Below are positions 41,389-54,404 of a stretch of DNA of 64,000 nucleotides, in pieces. Each line of letters starts with the position of its first letter. Position 1 is the first letter of the stretch. The position numbers and the translations under genes were made by a program. The stretch is from contig NC_022198.1 of NCBI RefSeq assembly GCF_000590555.1, positions 1,628,583 to 1,692,582 on the forward strand. The letters are read 5' to 3'. The notes beneath the pieces are model-generated. The model did not search any database and was not told the DNA's origin. It saw only the letters and a program-made list of their open reading frames with translations. The DNA is from Corynebacterium argentoratense DSM 44202. GTDB lineage: Bacteria > Actinomycetota > Actinomycetes > Mycobacteriales > Mycobacteriaceae.

Positions 41389-43008
41389 ATGAACACCAAC
41401 AACCCCCAACTGCCGCCCCCTCCCCCGCAGGAGCCGGCACAAAGTTCCCTCAGCGCAGCGTGGTCTACACGCCCCTTCCGCGCCAACAAGAAGGTCGTCG
41501 GCGGTGTCTGTGAAGGTATCGGCATCCGCTACCAGATCGACCCCATCCTTATCCGCATCATCTTCATACTCACCACGCTGGTGGGCATCGGCCTAGGGCT
41601 GTACGTCCTGTGCTGGTTGCTAATGCCGCGGGAGGGACTGACTGTCAGCCCCGCCGGCGCACTGATCAACTGGAACAAAGACCCGCGTGTCTCGCGTGAC
41701 CGCGACCTTGCGATCGTCTTGATCGTACTGTCGGCACTGTTCGGGTTCTTCCCCTTCCGCTTCTTCGCCGGGGACACGCCACTGTTTTCCATCGGTGCGA
41801 TGGTTGCCCTCGTCGGAGTGGCCCTGGTCGCATGGCTTTTGTACATGAAGCAGCCCCAGCCCCCTGCAGGTTTTCCCCCCACTACGGGGCCACGGGCAAA
41901 CCCGAATCCGCAGGCTTACGGACCACAAACGGCGACTGAACAGTCTTTTTATCAACCTAGCTACGAAACGAGCCCCCTCATGAGCACTCCTCCCTCGAAC
42001 GACCCTGGTCCTCAAGACCCAAACTTAAATGATCCGGACCAGCAGGCACAGATGCCGGAGCAAAGCGACGCACCAGAGTTCGACAGTGCTGCGCAGGATC
42101 CCGTCACCGGAGAAACCTCCGACACATCGTCTGAGCCATACGGCGAGATGTCTGAAGGGTTGCCTGGCACAGAGAGCATGCCTACCGCAACGCCTTACGC
42201 TCCCATCACCGCGCCTGTGACAGAGACGAATACTACCGCTCCAACCAGTGTGTTTTTGCGGGTCCTCGGATGGTTCTTCTTCGTCTTTGGCGTGGGTATT
42301 GCGCTGCTTGTCTTGGCTACCACGATGCTGCTCGGAGGGGGTGCGGCTGAAACGTTTACGGCTGTGATCTTCGCGATCTCCATCGTTGCGTTCTTCGCGA
42401 TCTTCACTTTCGCGGCATACGCGCGAGGATGGGCTGCTTTGGGGGCGTTTGTTCTGGCAACGCTCACTGGTATCGCTGGCATGGTGATTGGTATTGGTTC
42501 CATCGATCGCGACACCACGATTGTCGCCCAGAGCCAAGAGATCTATGTTCCCGATACTGAATCCTTAGCGGACTACTACGACTTGGGCAATGGTGAAGCT
42601 GTGTTGGACCTAAGTGATCTGAAGCCTCTCGATGAACCCCGTCGTATCACGGTCGACGGTGGTGTGGGATCGTTTACCGTGATACTGCCCCACCACGTGC
42701 CTGTGACTGTTGAATGCTCCGTGAGAGTGGGTACCACCTTCTGCCAGGACAATCGATACTTGAATGACATGCTTTCTGGTGAGCGCTTGACCATCGACTT
42801 GCATGCACGTATTGGCGAAGTGAACACCAACAACAGCATCGATGGCCCGCCGCTGCAGCCCGGAGAGACCGGAGAGTTCGATGAGGAAGGCAACCCCATC
42901 ATGGATTCTGACGATGCAGATGCAGCTACCGGTGGTAGTGCAACGCCTATCCCGACTGTGACTGTTACCAAGACGGTTGCTCCCGAGCCTGCGAGTGCTA
43001 ACAACTAG
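41389..43008 (+). CDS. PspC-domain membrane protein
   Basis: A 539-aa protein: proline-rich N-terminus, PspC domain (about 28-85: STRPFRANKKVVGGVCEGIGIRYQIDPILIRIIFILTTLVGIG-type), two membrane helices, an acidic Pro/Asn/Asp-rich linker (about 155-275), four more membrane helices (about 280-375) and an extracytoplasmic C-terminal region with a DUF1707/LiaF-like beta part (DGGVGSFTVILPHHVPVTVECSVRVGTTF). A partner or target of the divergent two-component system; function inferred only from PspC/LiaF-like folds. Confidence 0.85.
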   Translation: MNTNNPQLPPPPPQEPAQSSLSAAWSTRPFRANKKVVGGVCEGIGIRYQIDPILIRIIFILTTLVGIGLGLYVLCWLLMPREGLTVSPAGALINWNKDPRVSRDRDLAIVLIVLSALFGFFPFRFFAGDTPLFSIGAMVALVGVALVAWLLYMKQPQPPAGFPPTTGPRANPNPQAYGPQTATEQSFYQPSYETSPLMSTPPSNDPGPQDPNLNDPDQQAQMPEQSDAPEFDSAAQDPVTGETSDTSSEPYGEMSEGLPGTESMPTATPYAPITAPVTETNTTAPTSVFLRVLGWFFFVFGVGIALLVLATTMLLGGGAAETFTAVIFAISIVAFFAIFTFAAYARGWAALGAFVLATLTGIAGMVIGIGSIDRDTTIVAQSQEIYVPDTESLADYYDLGNGEAVLDLSDLKPLDEPRRITVDGGVGSFTVILPHHVPVTVECSVRVGTTFCQDNRYLNDMLSGERLTIDLHARIGEVNTNNSIDGPPLQPGETGEFDEEGNPIMDSDDADAATGGSATPIPTVTVTKTVAPEPASANN

Positions 43009-43039
43009 CGGTTAGCTCTTTTTAGCGGGTGGGATGCAA

Positions 43040-43073
43040 AAGGTGCGCTGTGGAAAAATCCACAGCGCACCTT
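43040..43073 (+). terminator. terminator of the PspC gene
   Basis: AAGGTGCGCTGTGG and its perfect complement, 14-bp stem, 6-nt A/T loop; followed by a pyrimidine-rich ATCTTCTTCT rather than a plain U-run. Confidence 0.8.
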
Positions 43074-43116
43074 ATCTTCTTCTCAGGGAGGCTAAGTAAG
43101 TCTTGAGCTTTATCGA

Positions 43117-43214
43117 AGCGGCGGGTCAGGGTTCTGACACGAACGATTCTGCAGCCTCGACCGCGAAGCAGTCGAGGCGAAGCCAAGTGAGTGGCTGAAC
43201 CCTGACCCGCCGCT
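43117..43214. repeat. 98-bp nested inverted repeat, possible structured RNA or MITE-like element
   Basis: An 18-bp perfect outer pair (43117-43134 with 43197-43214) encloses an 8-bp inner hairpin (GCCTCGAC 43154-43161 with GTCGAGGC 43171-43178) and a third hairpin (AGCCA 43181-43185 with TGGCT 43192-43196). The outer stem plus inner hairpins fold as a multibranched structure. No target-site duplication is visible. It lies 3' of guaA (minus strand) and after the PspC terminator. Confidence 0.6.
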
Positions 43215-43237
43215 ACAGCAACCAAGAATCTACTTGT

Positions 43238-44821
43238 TTACTCCCATTCGATGGTTCCTGGGGGCTTCGAGGTGCAGTCGAGTACGACGCGGTTGACGTC
43301 GGAGACTTCGTTGGTGATGCGGGTGGAGATTTTTTCGAGGACGTCGTAGGGGATGCGGGTCCAGTCGGCGGTCATGGCGTCTTCGGAGGAGACGGGGCGT
43401 AGGACGATAGGGTGTCCGTAGGTGCGGCCGTCGCCTTGGACGCCGACGGAGCGAACGTCTGCGAGGAGTACGACGGGGCATTGCCATATTTGGTCGTCGA
43501 GGCCTGCGTTGGTCAGTTCCGTGCGGGCGATGAGGTCGGCAGCGCGGAGGGTTTCGAGGCGTTCTTCAGTGACTTCGCCGATGATGCGGATACCGAGGCC
43601 CGGCCCGGGGAAGGGTTGGCGGTTGACGATTTCTTCGGGGAGGCCTAGTTCACGGCCGACTGCGCGGACTTCGTCTTTGAAGAGTAGGCGTAGGGGTTCG
43701 ACGAGTTCGAATTCTACGTCGTCGGGGAGGCCGCCGACGTTGTGGTGGCTTTTGATGTTGGCGGTGCCGGTGCCACCGCCGGATTCGACGACGTCTGGGT
43801 AGAGGGTGCCTTGGACGAGGTAGTCGACGGTTGAGCCTTCGGGGGCGTCTTCTAGGACTCCGGCGACTGCGCGTTCGAAGGAGCGGATGAATTCTGCGCC
43901 GATGGCTTTGCGTTTGGCTTCTGGTTCGGTGACGCCGGCGAGTTTGTTGAGGAAGTTGGCGCGTTCGTCGACGGTGACGAGTTTTGCGCCGGTTGCTGCG
44001 ACGAAGTCGTTTTCGACTTGTTCGCGTTCGCCTGCTCGGAGGAGGCCGTGGTCGACGAAGACGCAGGTGAGTCGGTCTCCGATGGCTCGTTGTACGAGGG
44101 CTGCTGCGACGGCGGAGTCGACGCCGCCGGAGAGTCCGCAGATGGCGCGGCCGGTGTCGCCTACCTGTGAGCGGACGGCGTCAATAAGTTCTTCGGCGAT
44201 GTTGGCGGCGGTCCAGTTTTGTTCCAGGCCGGCGATGTCGGTGAGGAAGCGTACGAGAACCTGTTGGCCATGCGGGGAGTGCAGTACTTCTGGGTGGTAT
44301 TGCACGCCTGCCATGCGGCGCTCTTTGCATTCGAAGGCTGCGACGGGGGCGCCTTCGGAGTGCGCGGTTGCGGTAAAGCCTTCTGGGGCTTGGTGGACGG
44401 CGTCGCCGTGGCTCATCCAGACTTTGTGGGTGGTGTCGAGGCCTTCGTGGAGGATTCCGCCGTCGACCATCATGTCTGTGCGGCCGTATTCGCGGATGCC
44501 GGTGTTGGCGACAACGCCGCCGAGGGCGTGGGTCATCGCTTGGAAGCCGTAGCAGATACCGAATACGGGAACCCCAAGTTCAAGGATTTCGGGATCGAGT
44601 TTGGGTGCGCCGTCTTCGTACACAGAGGAGGGTCCACCTGAGAGAATCAACGCTGCTGGATCTTTAGCGCGAATGTCTTCGGCTGTTGCGGTGTGCGGGA
44701 CGACCTCGGAGTACATGTTGGCCTCGCGTACGCGGCGTGCGATGAGCTGCGCGTACTGGGCTCCGAAGTCGACAACCAGCACTGGGCGGTGGTTTACGGT
44801 CGCATTATCAGTCACGTCCAC
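43238..44821 (-). CDS. guaA: GMP synthase (glutamine-hydrolysing)
   Basis: A 527-aa enzyme converting XMP to GMP. The class I glutaminase has the catalytic Cys in [16 protein letters not shown] and His in GVQYHPEV; the ATP pyrophosphatase has the P-loop [12 protein letters not shown], and the C-terminal dimer domain has [28 protein letters not shown] and ends TIEWE. The start is a GTG at 44821 or 44815. It is last in the guaB-guaB3-guaA group. Confidence 0.97.
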   Translation of the reverse strand: MDVTDNATVNHRPVLVVDFGAQYAQLIARRVREANMYSEVVPHTATAEDIRAKDPAALILSGGPSSVYEDGAPKLDPEILELGVPVFGICYGFQAMTHALGGVVANTGIREYGRTDMMVDGGILHEGLDTTHKVWMSHGDAVHQAPEGFTATAHSEGAPVAAFECKERRMAGVQYHPEVLHSPHGQQVLVRFLTDIAGLEQNWTAANIAEELIDAVRSQVGDTGRAICGLSGGVDSAVAAALVQRAIGDRLTCVFVDHGLLRAGEREQVENDFVAATGAKLVTVDERANFLNKLAGVTEPEAKRKAIGAEFIRSFERAVAGVLEDAPEGSTVDYLVQGTLYPDVVESGGGTGTANIKSHHNVGGLPDDVEFELVEPLRLLFKDEVRAVGRELGLPEEIVNRQPFPGPGLGIRIIGEVTEERLETLRAADLIARTELTNAGLDDQIWQCPVVLLADVRSVGVQGDGRTYGHPIVLRPVSSEDAMTADWTRIPYDVLEKISTRITNEVSDVNRVVLDCTSKPPGTIEWE

Positions 44822-44898
44822 TACCCTACCGCACCCGTGGTTAGGCTACCTACGTGATACCTGCGAGTTGTGTGTTCGTGCTCGCTGCTTGTTTGCGC

Positions 44899-46050
44899 CT
44901 AGCGCTCTACTGCAAGATCAACCTTCTGGAAACTCTTAAGGTTGGTGTACCCGCACTTCGCGAGGGTACGGCGCAGCGCGCCTACAAAGTTAAGTTCACC
45001 GCCAGCCGAAGCCGAAGGGCCATGCAGTACGGTCTCAAGGGTAGGCTGGCCGCCAGCGAAGTTTTCGAGGAAGACCTCGTCAACTGCACCTCGTGGGAAA
45101 CGCGGGTGTGCTGCGACGGAAGGCCAGTAGGTGTTGGGGGCGGGGGCTTCCTGTGCGATGCACAGCGGCATACCCAGCATCACTGCGTCAGCTCCGCAAG
45201 CGAAAGCCTTCACAGCCTGCCCGGAGCGGTACACTTCCCCGTCGGCGATGACGTGGACGTATCGACCTTCGGTTTCGTCCAGGTAGTCACGGCGAGCTGC
45301 TGCGACGTCAGCAATGGCGGTTGCCATATACGAGCTCACGCCCAAGGCAAGGTCGTTAGTGGACTGGCCAGAACCAACGATGACACCCGCAACACCGGAG
45401 CGCATCAAATGCAGTGCGGTTGTGTAGTCACCAACGCCACCTGCGATCACAGGAACATCGAGGGAACCCACAAACTCTTTGAGGTTGAGAGGCTCCCCAC
45501 CGGCCTCCACATGTTCAGCGGAGATGATGGTGCCCTGGATGAACAGCAATTCGGCACCTGCCTTGATCACGACGGGCGCGAGTTCTCGAGCATTTTGCGG
45601 CGATACTCGCACAGCCACGGTGGCCCCAGAGGCACGAACCTGGGCGATGCGTTCGCTCAGCAATTCGGTGTCCAGGGGTGCTGCGTGAAGCTCCTGCAGT
45701 TTTGCGATGCCTTGCGTGTTGCCTTCATTGATGAAGTCGAACTCATCACGGGCGGCCTCCACGACCTGCTGGATGGCACCCTCCAGATCAGCGTGGCGCC
45801 CCCAGAGACCCTCAGCGTTAATGACACCGAGGCCGCCCTGGCGGTCCATCTCGATGACGAACTCTGGGGTCGCGAGCGCATCGGTGGGGTGAGAAACAAA
45901 GGGAATGTTGAATGTGTAGGCATCGATATGCCAGGTGGTGTCCACGTCCTTGGAGCTGCGGGTGCGGCGGGAGGGGACGATGGCAATGTCGTTCAAGCTG
46001 TAGTAGCGACGAGCCTCGCGGCCCATGCCAATTTCTACGTAGTCACGCAT
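44899..46050 (-). CDS. guaB3: GuaB3 family IMP dehydrogenase-like protein
   Basis: A 383-aa member of the actinobacterial GuaB3 branch: a TIM barrel without CBS domains. MRDYVEIGMGREARRYYSLNDIAIVPSRRTRSSKDVD is the branch N-terminus. It lacks the classic GxGSxCxTR active-site loop in standard form; GVIVGSGQSTNDLALGVSSYMATAI occupies that area, so it may not be an IMPDH. Role unknown; GMP reductase activity has been suggested for related proteins. Confidence 0.9.
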   Translation of the reverse strand: MRDYVEIGMGREARRYYSLNDIAIVPSRRTRSSKDVDTTWHIDAYTFNIPFVSHPTDALATPEFVIEMDRQGGLGVINAEGLWGRHADLEGAIQQVVEAARDEFDFINEGNTQGIAKLQELHAAPLDTELLSERIAQVRASGATVAVRVSPQNARELAPVVIKAGAELLFIQGTIISAEHVEAGGEPLNLKEFVGSLDVPVIAGGVGDYTTALHLMRSGVAGVIVGSGQSTNDLALGVSSYMATAIADVAAARRDYLDETEGRYVHVIADGEVYRSGQAVKAFACGADAVMLGMPLCIAQEAPAPNTYWPSVAAHPRFPRGAVDEVFLENFAGGQPTLETVLHGPSASAGGELNFVGALRRTLAKCGYTNLKSFQKVDLAVER

Positions 46051-46098
46051 AGCGGTGTTGTCTTCTTTTCTTTAATACAGTTCCAGCACTTAAACGAA

Positions 46099-47631
<1,533 letters not shown>

Positions 47632-47679
47632 TTACCCTACCCCAATTAGCCCCTTTTACCCCCAGTGCGTGGGTTGCTC

Positions 47680-47685
47680 TAATCT
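47680..47685 (+). promoter_or_regulatory. -10 box of the leaderless DUF5319 gene
   Basis: TAATCT is separated by exactly 7 nt from the GTG at 47693, with no ribosome site between. Confidence 0.5.
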
Positions 47686-47692
47686 GGTGCTT

Positions 47693-48316
47693 GTGACGGA
47701 CGACCACATAATGCCACCAGACCCGTTCGAGGGGGACCCAAACGACCCTGCGTCCTTCATCAGTGATGAAGACGATGCAGCCGAGATGCTGCCGTTGACG
47801 CCTGAGGAAGAACAGCAAGTTCGGGAGGATTACGATCTGCTCTGCACGTTCAAAGCCCACTTGGAGCCCGAAGGCTATCTGGGTATTTGCATGACGTGCC
47901 CCGACTGTGACGCAATGCATTACTACGATTGGGAAATCATGCGCACCAACATGCTTGCCAGCCTCAGAGGCGAGCTTGCGCCAGTGCACGAGCCTTCCCC
48001 CAATCCAGACCCGATGCGCTATGTGACCTGGGACTTCTGCCACGGCTGGTTAGCGTGTGCCGAAACCGCTGAGCGCAAACAACACATGGAAGCATTGAAA
48101 GCGGTGAAGGACGTGTTCTTCACCGATCAGGAACTGTACGACGAGGAAACCGACGAATACATTGGCCCGTCCCCAGAGGAGTCCGAAGCTGAAATGTTCG
48201 AGAACATGTCAGCAGAGGAATACTCCTACTGGTTTTTGGAAACCGATGTGGATGACGGCCCAGTCACTGACTCTGATGGCCCCACTGACGGCGAGGAGCC
48301 AGAGCGCGGAGCATAG
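47693..48316 (+). CDS. DUF5319 family protein
   Basis: A 207-aa acidic soluble protein (start GTG at 47693, VTDDHIMPPDPFEGDPNDPASF). It contains CMTCPDCDAMHYYDWEIM with a CxxCxxC-like cysteine group and WDFCHGWLAC with two more Cys, plausible zinc or Fe-S ligands. The C-terminus is highly acidic. It is the conserved neighbour of guaB and the sigD operon in actinobacteria (Rv3412 position); function unknown. An in-frame region upstream (from 47501) overlaps guaB and is not coding. Confidence 0.82.
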   Translation: MTDDHIMPPDPFEGDPNDPASFISDEDDAAEMLPLTPEEEQQVREDYDLLCTFKAHLEPEGYLGICMTCPDCDAMHYYDWEIMRTNMLASLRGELAPVHEPSPNPDPMRYVTWDFCHGWLACAETAERKQHMEALKAVKDVFFTDQELYDEETDEYIGPSPEESEAEMFENMSAEEYSYWFLETDVDDGPVTDSDGPTDGEEPERGA

Positions 48317-48325
48317 CGCACCGCG

Positions 48326-49180
48326 CTAGGGGGTTTTGGGGTTCACAATGACGCCGGGTTCAGCGTCGGGGTTCAAAGGAACGGGGATGTTGGTGGTCGG
48401 CAGGGGGCTGCCGCCCTCGTCTACCTCAATGCCGTTACCGTCTACGGGGAAGGCGGGATTTCCAGGAGCAGGAACAACCGTGACGGTCACAGTCGGTGCC
48501 GCTGACGTCGGAGCGGGTGTCGGTGCTTCACTGGACTTGGGCTCTCCCGGGGCTGGCTCCGGAGCAACCGTGGTGGTGATCGTTTCGGTGACAGTTGCTC
48601 GAGGTCGGGGCTCTTCTGCAGGCTTCTTCGGCTCAACATTCTTAGTGTTGATATCCGCAACCATGGCCTTAGCCTGCTCTAGCAGCTGCAAAGCCCCTTC
48701 AACATCCCCGTTGGCGTTGCGGGTGTTGGCTTCTTCCAGGGTGGTGGCCAATTCGATCACAGCAGCATGATCGCCAAACAGTGCCTGGTTCATACCAAAT
48801 AGGGCGTCGCCTGGTTCAGAGTTGTACACGGCTGCCCCACCACCTGCGATCAGCAGGGTGGCGGCCGCAGCACCCATGAGGCCGCTCACAAACGGGCCGA
48901 CGTGACGACCGCGGCGTCGTGAATCATCCACGCTATGCGCCGCCCTGCGGACGCGACGGGACCGCAAGTCGACAACCTGCGCTCCCCCATTGCCGTGATC
49001 ACGAGCAACGGCTGCAACAGGAGCAGCTGCAACATCGCCATGGACTTCTTGACGCAGGTCTAGCAGCATAGCCGCCAGCGCGTCACTTCCATCGCTGGGA
49101 TCAATACCACGAGAGAGCGCATCAAGGTATGCGTCGGTAGCGGCAAGGTCGGCTTCAGTAGGCTCAAACTCGCGACTCAT
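48326..49180 (-). CDS. rsdA: anti-sigma-D factor
   Basis: A 284-aa membrane protein. The N-terminal RsdA-type sigma-binding region is about 1-50 (SREFEPTEADLAATDAYLDALSRG), then a basic stretch (RSRRVRRAAHSVDDSRRRGRHV), a membrane helix (about 97-120) and an extracytoplasmic Thr/Pro/Glu-rich tail. Its start overlaps the sigD stop (ATGA). Regulated proteolysis would release SigD; the sensed signal is unknown. Confidence 0.87.
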   Translation of the reverse strand: MSREFEPTEADLAATDAYLDALSRGIDPSDGSDALAAMLLDLRQEVHGDVAAAPVAAVARDHGNGGAQVVDLRSRRVRRAAHSVDDSRRRGRHVGPFVSGLMGAAAATLLIAGGGAAVYNSEPGDALFGMNQALFGDHAAVIELATTLEEANTRNANGDVEGALQLLEQAKAMVADINTKNVEPKKPAEEPRPRATVTETITTTVAPEPAPGEPKSSEAPTPAPTSAAPTVTVTVVPAPGNPAFPVDGNGIEVDEGGSPLPTTNIPVPLNPDAEPGVIVNPKTP

Positions 49181-49749
49181 TGCAGCTCCTGCTCTTCAAG
49201 TGTTTTACGGAGAGACGCCAACGCACGATGCTGCACCACGCGAACCGCCCCAGGCGTGCTACCGACGATCTCCGCAGTTTCTTCTGCACTAAGACCAACG
49301 AACACGCGCAAGGTGATAACTTCTCTCGCTTTGTCATTTAATGAATCGAGAAGAAGGCGCACTCTGTTACTACCCTCGCTGACCAGCGCAAACTGCTCTG
49401 GTGTGAAGGAGTCATGCTCGGTTTCTGGAACATCCTCGGTCGGGTTAGCAACATCCCTGGCAAAAAAACGGTGCGCATCCGCCACCTTGTTGGCGGCAAT
49501 GCCATACACAAAAGCCATAAAAGGGCGGCCCCGGTCCACATAATTGGGAATCGACGTCGCGACGGCCAGGCAGATTTCCTGCGTCACATCTTCCGCATTG
49601 GGATGCCTGCCACCGGTGATCCTAGCGCGGGTATAACGCAGCAGTGGAGGCTGGATAATAGCCATGATGCGAGCCAGCGCAGCTTGGTCGCCAGCTGCAG
49701 CTTGAGGCACTAGCGCATCAAGCTCGCGGTCTGCTTCTGCAGCGGCCAC
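49177..49749 (-). CDS. sigD: ECF sigma factor SigD
   Basis: A 190-aa ECF sigma factor. Region 2 is about 25-95 (NAEDVTQEICLAVATSIPNYVDRGRPFMAFVYGIAANKVADAHR), region 4 about 125-185 (LNDKAREVITLRVFVGLSAEETAEIVGSTPGAVRVVQHRAL). I place the start at the GTG at 49749 since AAGGAG lies 6 nt upstream; a GTG at 49764 would put this site inside the gene. In C. glutamicum SigD controls cell-envelope (mycolate) genes. Confidence 0.9.
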   Translation of the reverse strand: MAAAEADRELDALVPQAAAGDQAALARIMAIIQPPLLRYTRARITGGRHPNAEDVTQEICLAVATSIPNYVDRGRPFMAFVYGIAANKVADAHRFFARDVANPTEDVPETEHDSFTPEQFALVSEGSNRVRLLLDSLNDKAREVITLRVFVGLSAEETAEIVGSTPGAVRVVQHRALASLRKTLEEQELQ

Positions 49750-49956
49750 TGACAACTCCTTCACACATCATGATCAACCATCGGCCTTTAACACTATCGC
49801 GATCAGTCGTAAAGCACATACACTTGGCTGTTCACAGCCGTCCCCGGGCATGCAAAAAGGGATGCCGTCGACACTGCAGCGTGCACGACAACACCCCTTG
49901 TTCTCACACACCAGCCCGCTGCTGGAACACAACCTCCGGCAGCAGACTACAATGCT

Positions 49957-51585
<1,629 letters not shown>

Positions 51586-51885
51586 TTACTTTTCGATTAC
51601 GGCGAGGATGTCACGCTGGGCGAGGATCAAGTACTCCTGGCCCTGGTACTTAATCTCGGTACCGCCGTACTTAGAGAAGATCACAACATCGCCCTCATTG
51701 ACGTCAACGGGGATACGGTTGCCGGACTCATCGAAGCGGCCGGTGCCGACAGCGATGACGGTAGCTTCCTGAGGCTTTTCCTTAGCGGAATCCGGGATAA
51801 CCAGACCAGATGCAGTGGTGGTCTCAGCTTCGTTGATCTGGACAAGAATCTTGTCTTCGAGCGGCTTGATATTGACGTTTGCCAC
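51586..51885 (-). CDS. groES: co-chaperonin GroES
   Basis: A 99-aa Cpn10 starting at the GTG at 51885 with GGAGG upstream ([32 protein letters not shown], mobile loop included). It caps GroEL. A CIRCE element lies 75 bp upstream. Confidence 0.97.
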   Translation of the reverse strand: MANVNIKPLEDKILVQINEAETTTASGLVIPDSAKEKPQEATVIAVGTGRFDESGNRIPVDVNEGDVVIFSKYGGTEIKYQGQEYLILAQRDILAVIEK

Positions 51886-51959
51886 GAGTATTCCTCCGTG
51901 TGAAAGTTGACTTCGAAAATCAACCACAGCCGTCGTCGCGGGTGAACAACTGGGTCTAC

Positions 51960-51984
51960 TGGCACTCTACCCACGAGAGTGCCA
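51960..51984. promoter_or_regulatory. CIRCE operator of groESL
   Basis: TGGCACTC-N9-GAGTGCCA, the inverted repeat bound by the heat-shock repressor HrcA (consensus TTAGCACTC-N9-GAGTGCTAA). Confidence 0.88.
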
Positions 51985-52033
51985 ACTTTCAACGCTCCCG
52001 CACCGCAGCCTCCACACAGCCAGCACACACCGG

Positions 52034-53152
52034 CTACACGCTCGGTATCTCCACCTCCAACGAAGGATCCACCCCGACGCTCAGATCGCTAGGCTGCACC
52101 CCAACCGCAATCAACTGGCTCGCCAACGCCGCAATCATCACCCCATTATCCGTACACAACTTCAACCTCGGCACCCTCAACTCAATACCAGCCGAACCAC
52201 ACCGATCCTCCGCCAGTTGACGCAAACGAGAATTAGCCGCCACCCCCCCACTGAGCAACAACACCCTCGCCCCCGTATCCACGCACGCCCGCACAGCTTT
52301 CTTCGTCAACACATCGCACACAGCCTCCTGGAATGACGCACACACATCATCAACGTTGATCTCCCGCCCCTCCCGCTGAGCAGACTCAACATAACGAGCA
52401 ACAGCCGTCTTCAAACCCGAAAAAGAAAAGTCGTAAGCCGGATCCGACTTCTTCGACAACCCCCTAGGAAAATCAATAGCCTTACGGTCACCACGCGCCG
52501 CATGCTTATCAATCACCGGACCACCGGGATAGCCCAACCCCAGCAAACGCGCCACCTTGTCGTACGCCTCCCCCGCGGCGTCATCAAGCGTCGAACCAAG
52601 CTCACGCATCGGCAAGCCCACCCCCGTCACCTCCAACAACTGCGTATGGCCACCCGAGACCAACAACGCAACCGAATCCGGCAACGGCTCACCATCAAGA
52701 TCAGCCACAGCCACATGCCCACCCAAATGATTCACACCATAAAAAGGAACACCCCACCCCGCAGCATAGGCCTTCGCAGCACTCGCCCCCACCAACAGCG
52801 CCCCAGACAAACCAGGCCCCACCGTCGCAGCAACCACATCCGGTCGCTCAATACCCGCCACCTGCAACGCCTCACGCATCACCGGCACAATCGACTCCAA
52901 ATGCGCCCGCGACGCAATCTCCGGAACCACACCACCAAAACGAGCATGCTGCTCCATCGAAGAAGCAACCACGTCCGCCAACACCTCAACCTGCGGATCC
53001 TCCCCCTGAGCAGACGCCGTCACCCGAACAATGCCCACACCAGTCTCATCACAGGAACTCTCCACCCCAAGAACCACCAACGAACCACCCGGCTGCAACA
53101 GCGACTCCCCCACCGAAGACTTGGCAGCAGACACAACAGAAGAAACAGGCAT
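52034..53152 (-). CDS. tsaD: tRNA N6-threonylcarbamoyladenosine transferase
   Basis: A 372-aa ASKHA-fold protein (Kae1/Gcp) that transfers the threonylcarbamoyl group to A37. The start is the ATG at 53152. [15 protein letters not shown], the iron-binding His pair in [21 protein letters not shown] and SFSGLKTAV are diagnostic. The operon order is alr-tsaE, tsaB, rimI, tsaD, so the complete t6A set bar TsaC is here. Confidence 0.96.
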   Translation of the reverse strand: MPVSSVVSAAKSSVGESLLQPGGSLVVLGVESSCDETGVGIVRVTASAQGEDPQVEVLADVVASSMEQHARFGGVVPEIASRAHLESIVPVMREALQVAGIERPDVVAATVGPGLSGALLVGASAAKAYAAGWGVPFYGVNHLGGHVAVADLDGEPLPDSVALLVSGGHTQLLEVTGVGLPMRELGSTLDDAAGEAYDKVARLLGLGYPGGPVIDKHAARGDRKAIDFPRGLSKKSDPAYDFSFSGLKTAVARYVESAQREGREINVDDVCASFQEAVCDVLTKKAVRACVDTGARVLLLSGGVAANSRLRQLAEDRCGSAGIELRVPRLKLCTDNGVMIAALASQLIAVGVQPSDLSVGVDPSLEVEIPSV

Positions 53153-53216
53153 AACTCGGGCTCTCTCAATCACAAACGACGACGCGACAAACACGCCCCA
53201 ACATCACAACAGCAGC

Positions 53217-53714
53217 TCACACAGCCGCCGGACGAACCATAGTGTACGCATCCGCCCCAGAAGGCTGGTAATAATTCCGACGCACCCCCATGCGCTCAAA
53301 CCCATAAGACTCATACATCGCAATCGCAGGCCCATTATCCGTACGGACCTCCAAAAACACCGGCCCACCAGCCTGGTCAGCCACCCCCACCAGACAATCC
53401 ATCATCGCGCGACCAAAACCACGCCGCTGACATCCAGGATCCACCCCAATCGTATGCACCTCAAACTCCGGATCATCCACAGGACCTAAACGCGCCAAAC
53501 CCGCATACCCCACCAACACACCATCAGCATCCTCCACCCCCACATACACCGTCGACGGATTCCCAAACTCATACAAAAATGCCTGCTCAGACCACGGATC
53601 ATCCCCCTCAAACAACATCCGCTCTAACTCCGCACAACGCGCAGCATCCCCCACCGTCAACGCACGCAGCACCGCCCCACCACCCAACTGTGCCAACACA
53701 GCATCCACGCCCAT
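53217..53714 (-). CDS. rimI: ribosomal-protein-alanine N-acetyltransferase
   Basis: A 165-aa GNAT acetyltransferase. The acetyl-CoA loop is EVHTIGVDPGCQRRGFGRAMM (R/Q-x-x-G-x-G), and FLEVRTDNGPAIAMYESYGFERMGVRRNYY is typical of RimI. Start ATG at 53714 (or GTG 53717). It is co-transcribed with tsaB and tsaD, as in mycobacteria. Confidence 0.93.
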   Translation of the reverse strand: MGVDAVLAQLGGGAVLRALTVGDAARCAELERMLFEGDDPWSEQAFLYEFGNPSTVYVGVEDADGVLVGYAGLARLGPVDDPEFEVHTIGVDPGCQRRGFGRAMMDCLVGVADQAGGPVFLEVRTDNGPAIAMYESYGFERMGVRRNYYQPSGADAYTMVRPAAV

Positions 53715-53716
53715 CA

Positions 53717-54394
53717 CTAACGCATCGCCTTCGGAACCTGCGCATCCGGACGCCTCAGATACAACGGCACAACATCAACCGTCACCCCACCCACAGCAAG
53801 CTCCGCCAACGCCGACGCCGACGGGCGCCCAACAACCACCCGGCCCCGCGCACCAACCTTCTGCTCCCACGCACCATCCGGCACACACAACACATCCACG
53901 TCCCCCACAATCTCCGCGGGCGGTGAAACCTCCGGCCCCTCAACCAACCTCGGCACCCCACCGCCACACTCATACCGCGCCCAATAACCCTCACGACGCC
54001 GCGCATCCGTCACCACAAGCACACTGCGCGCATCCACCACATCCGGCACACCCCGCAACGCATCCACCGCAATCGCATCCAACGACCGCACACCAACACA
54101 CTCCACCCCCAACGCATCCGCCAACGCCATCGCAGACGCCATCCCCACACGCAACCCCGTGAACGGCCCAGGCCCACAGCCCACAACAACCCCCGCGACG
54201 TCATCAAGCTGAACACCAGCCTCAGCCACCACAGCCAACACCGTCGGCACAAGCAACTCATTATGCTGCCGGCAATCCTCGATCTCGCGAGTCGCCAACA
54301 CCTCAACAACCGGCCCCCGCCCCCCAGGCATGTCGCTCGCGCGCACAAGGCCCACAACTAACACCGGCGTCGACGTATCAATAGTTAAAAACAC
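53717..54394 (-). CDS. tsaB: tRNA threonylcarbamoyladenosine biosynthesis protein TsaB
   Basis: A 225-aa partner of TsaD in t6A synthesis. The start is the GTG at 54394 (VFLTIDTSTPVLVVGLV); the longer frame to 54421 would overlap the preceding gene. REIEDCRQHNELLVPTV and GVVVGCGPGPFTGLRVG are family signatures. It lies 10 nt after the alr-tsaE stop. Confidence 0.94.
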   Translation of the reverse strand: MFLTIDTSTPVLVVGLVRASDMPGGRGPVVEVLATREIEDCRQHNELLVPTVLAVVAEAGVQLDDVAGVVVGCGPGPFTGLRVGMASAMALADALGVECVGVRSLDAIAVDALRGVPDVVDARSVLVVTDARRREGYWARYECGGGVPRLVEGPEVSPPAEIVGDVDVLCVPDGAWEQKVGARGRVVVGRPSASALAELAVGGVTVDVVPLYLRRPDAQVPKAMR

Positions 54395-54404
54395 GCCTAG
54401 CAGT

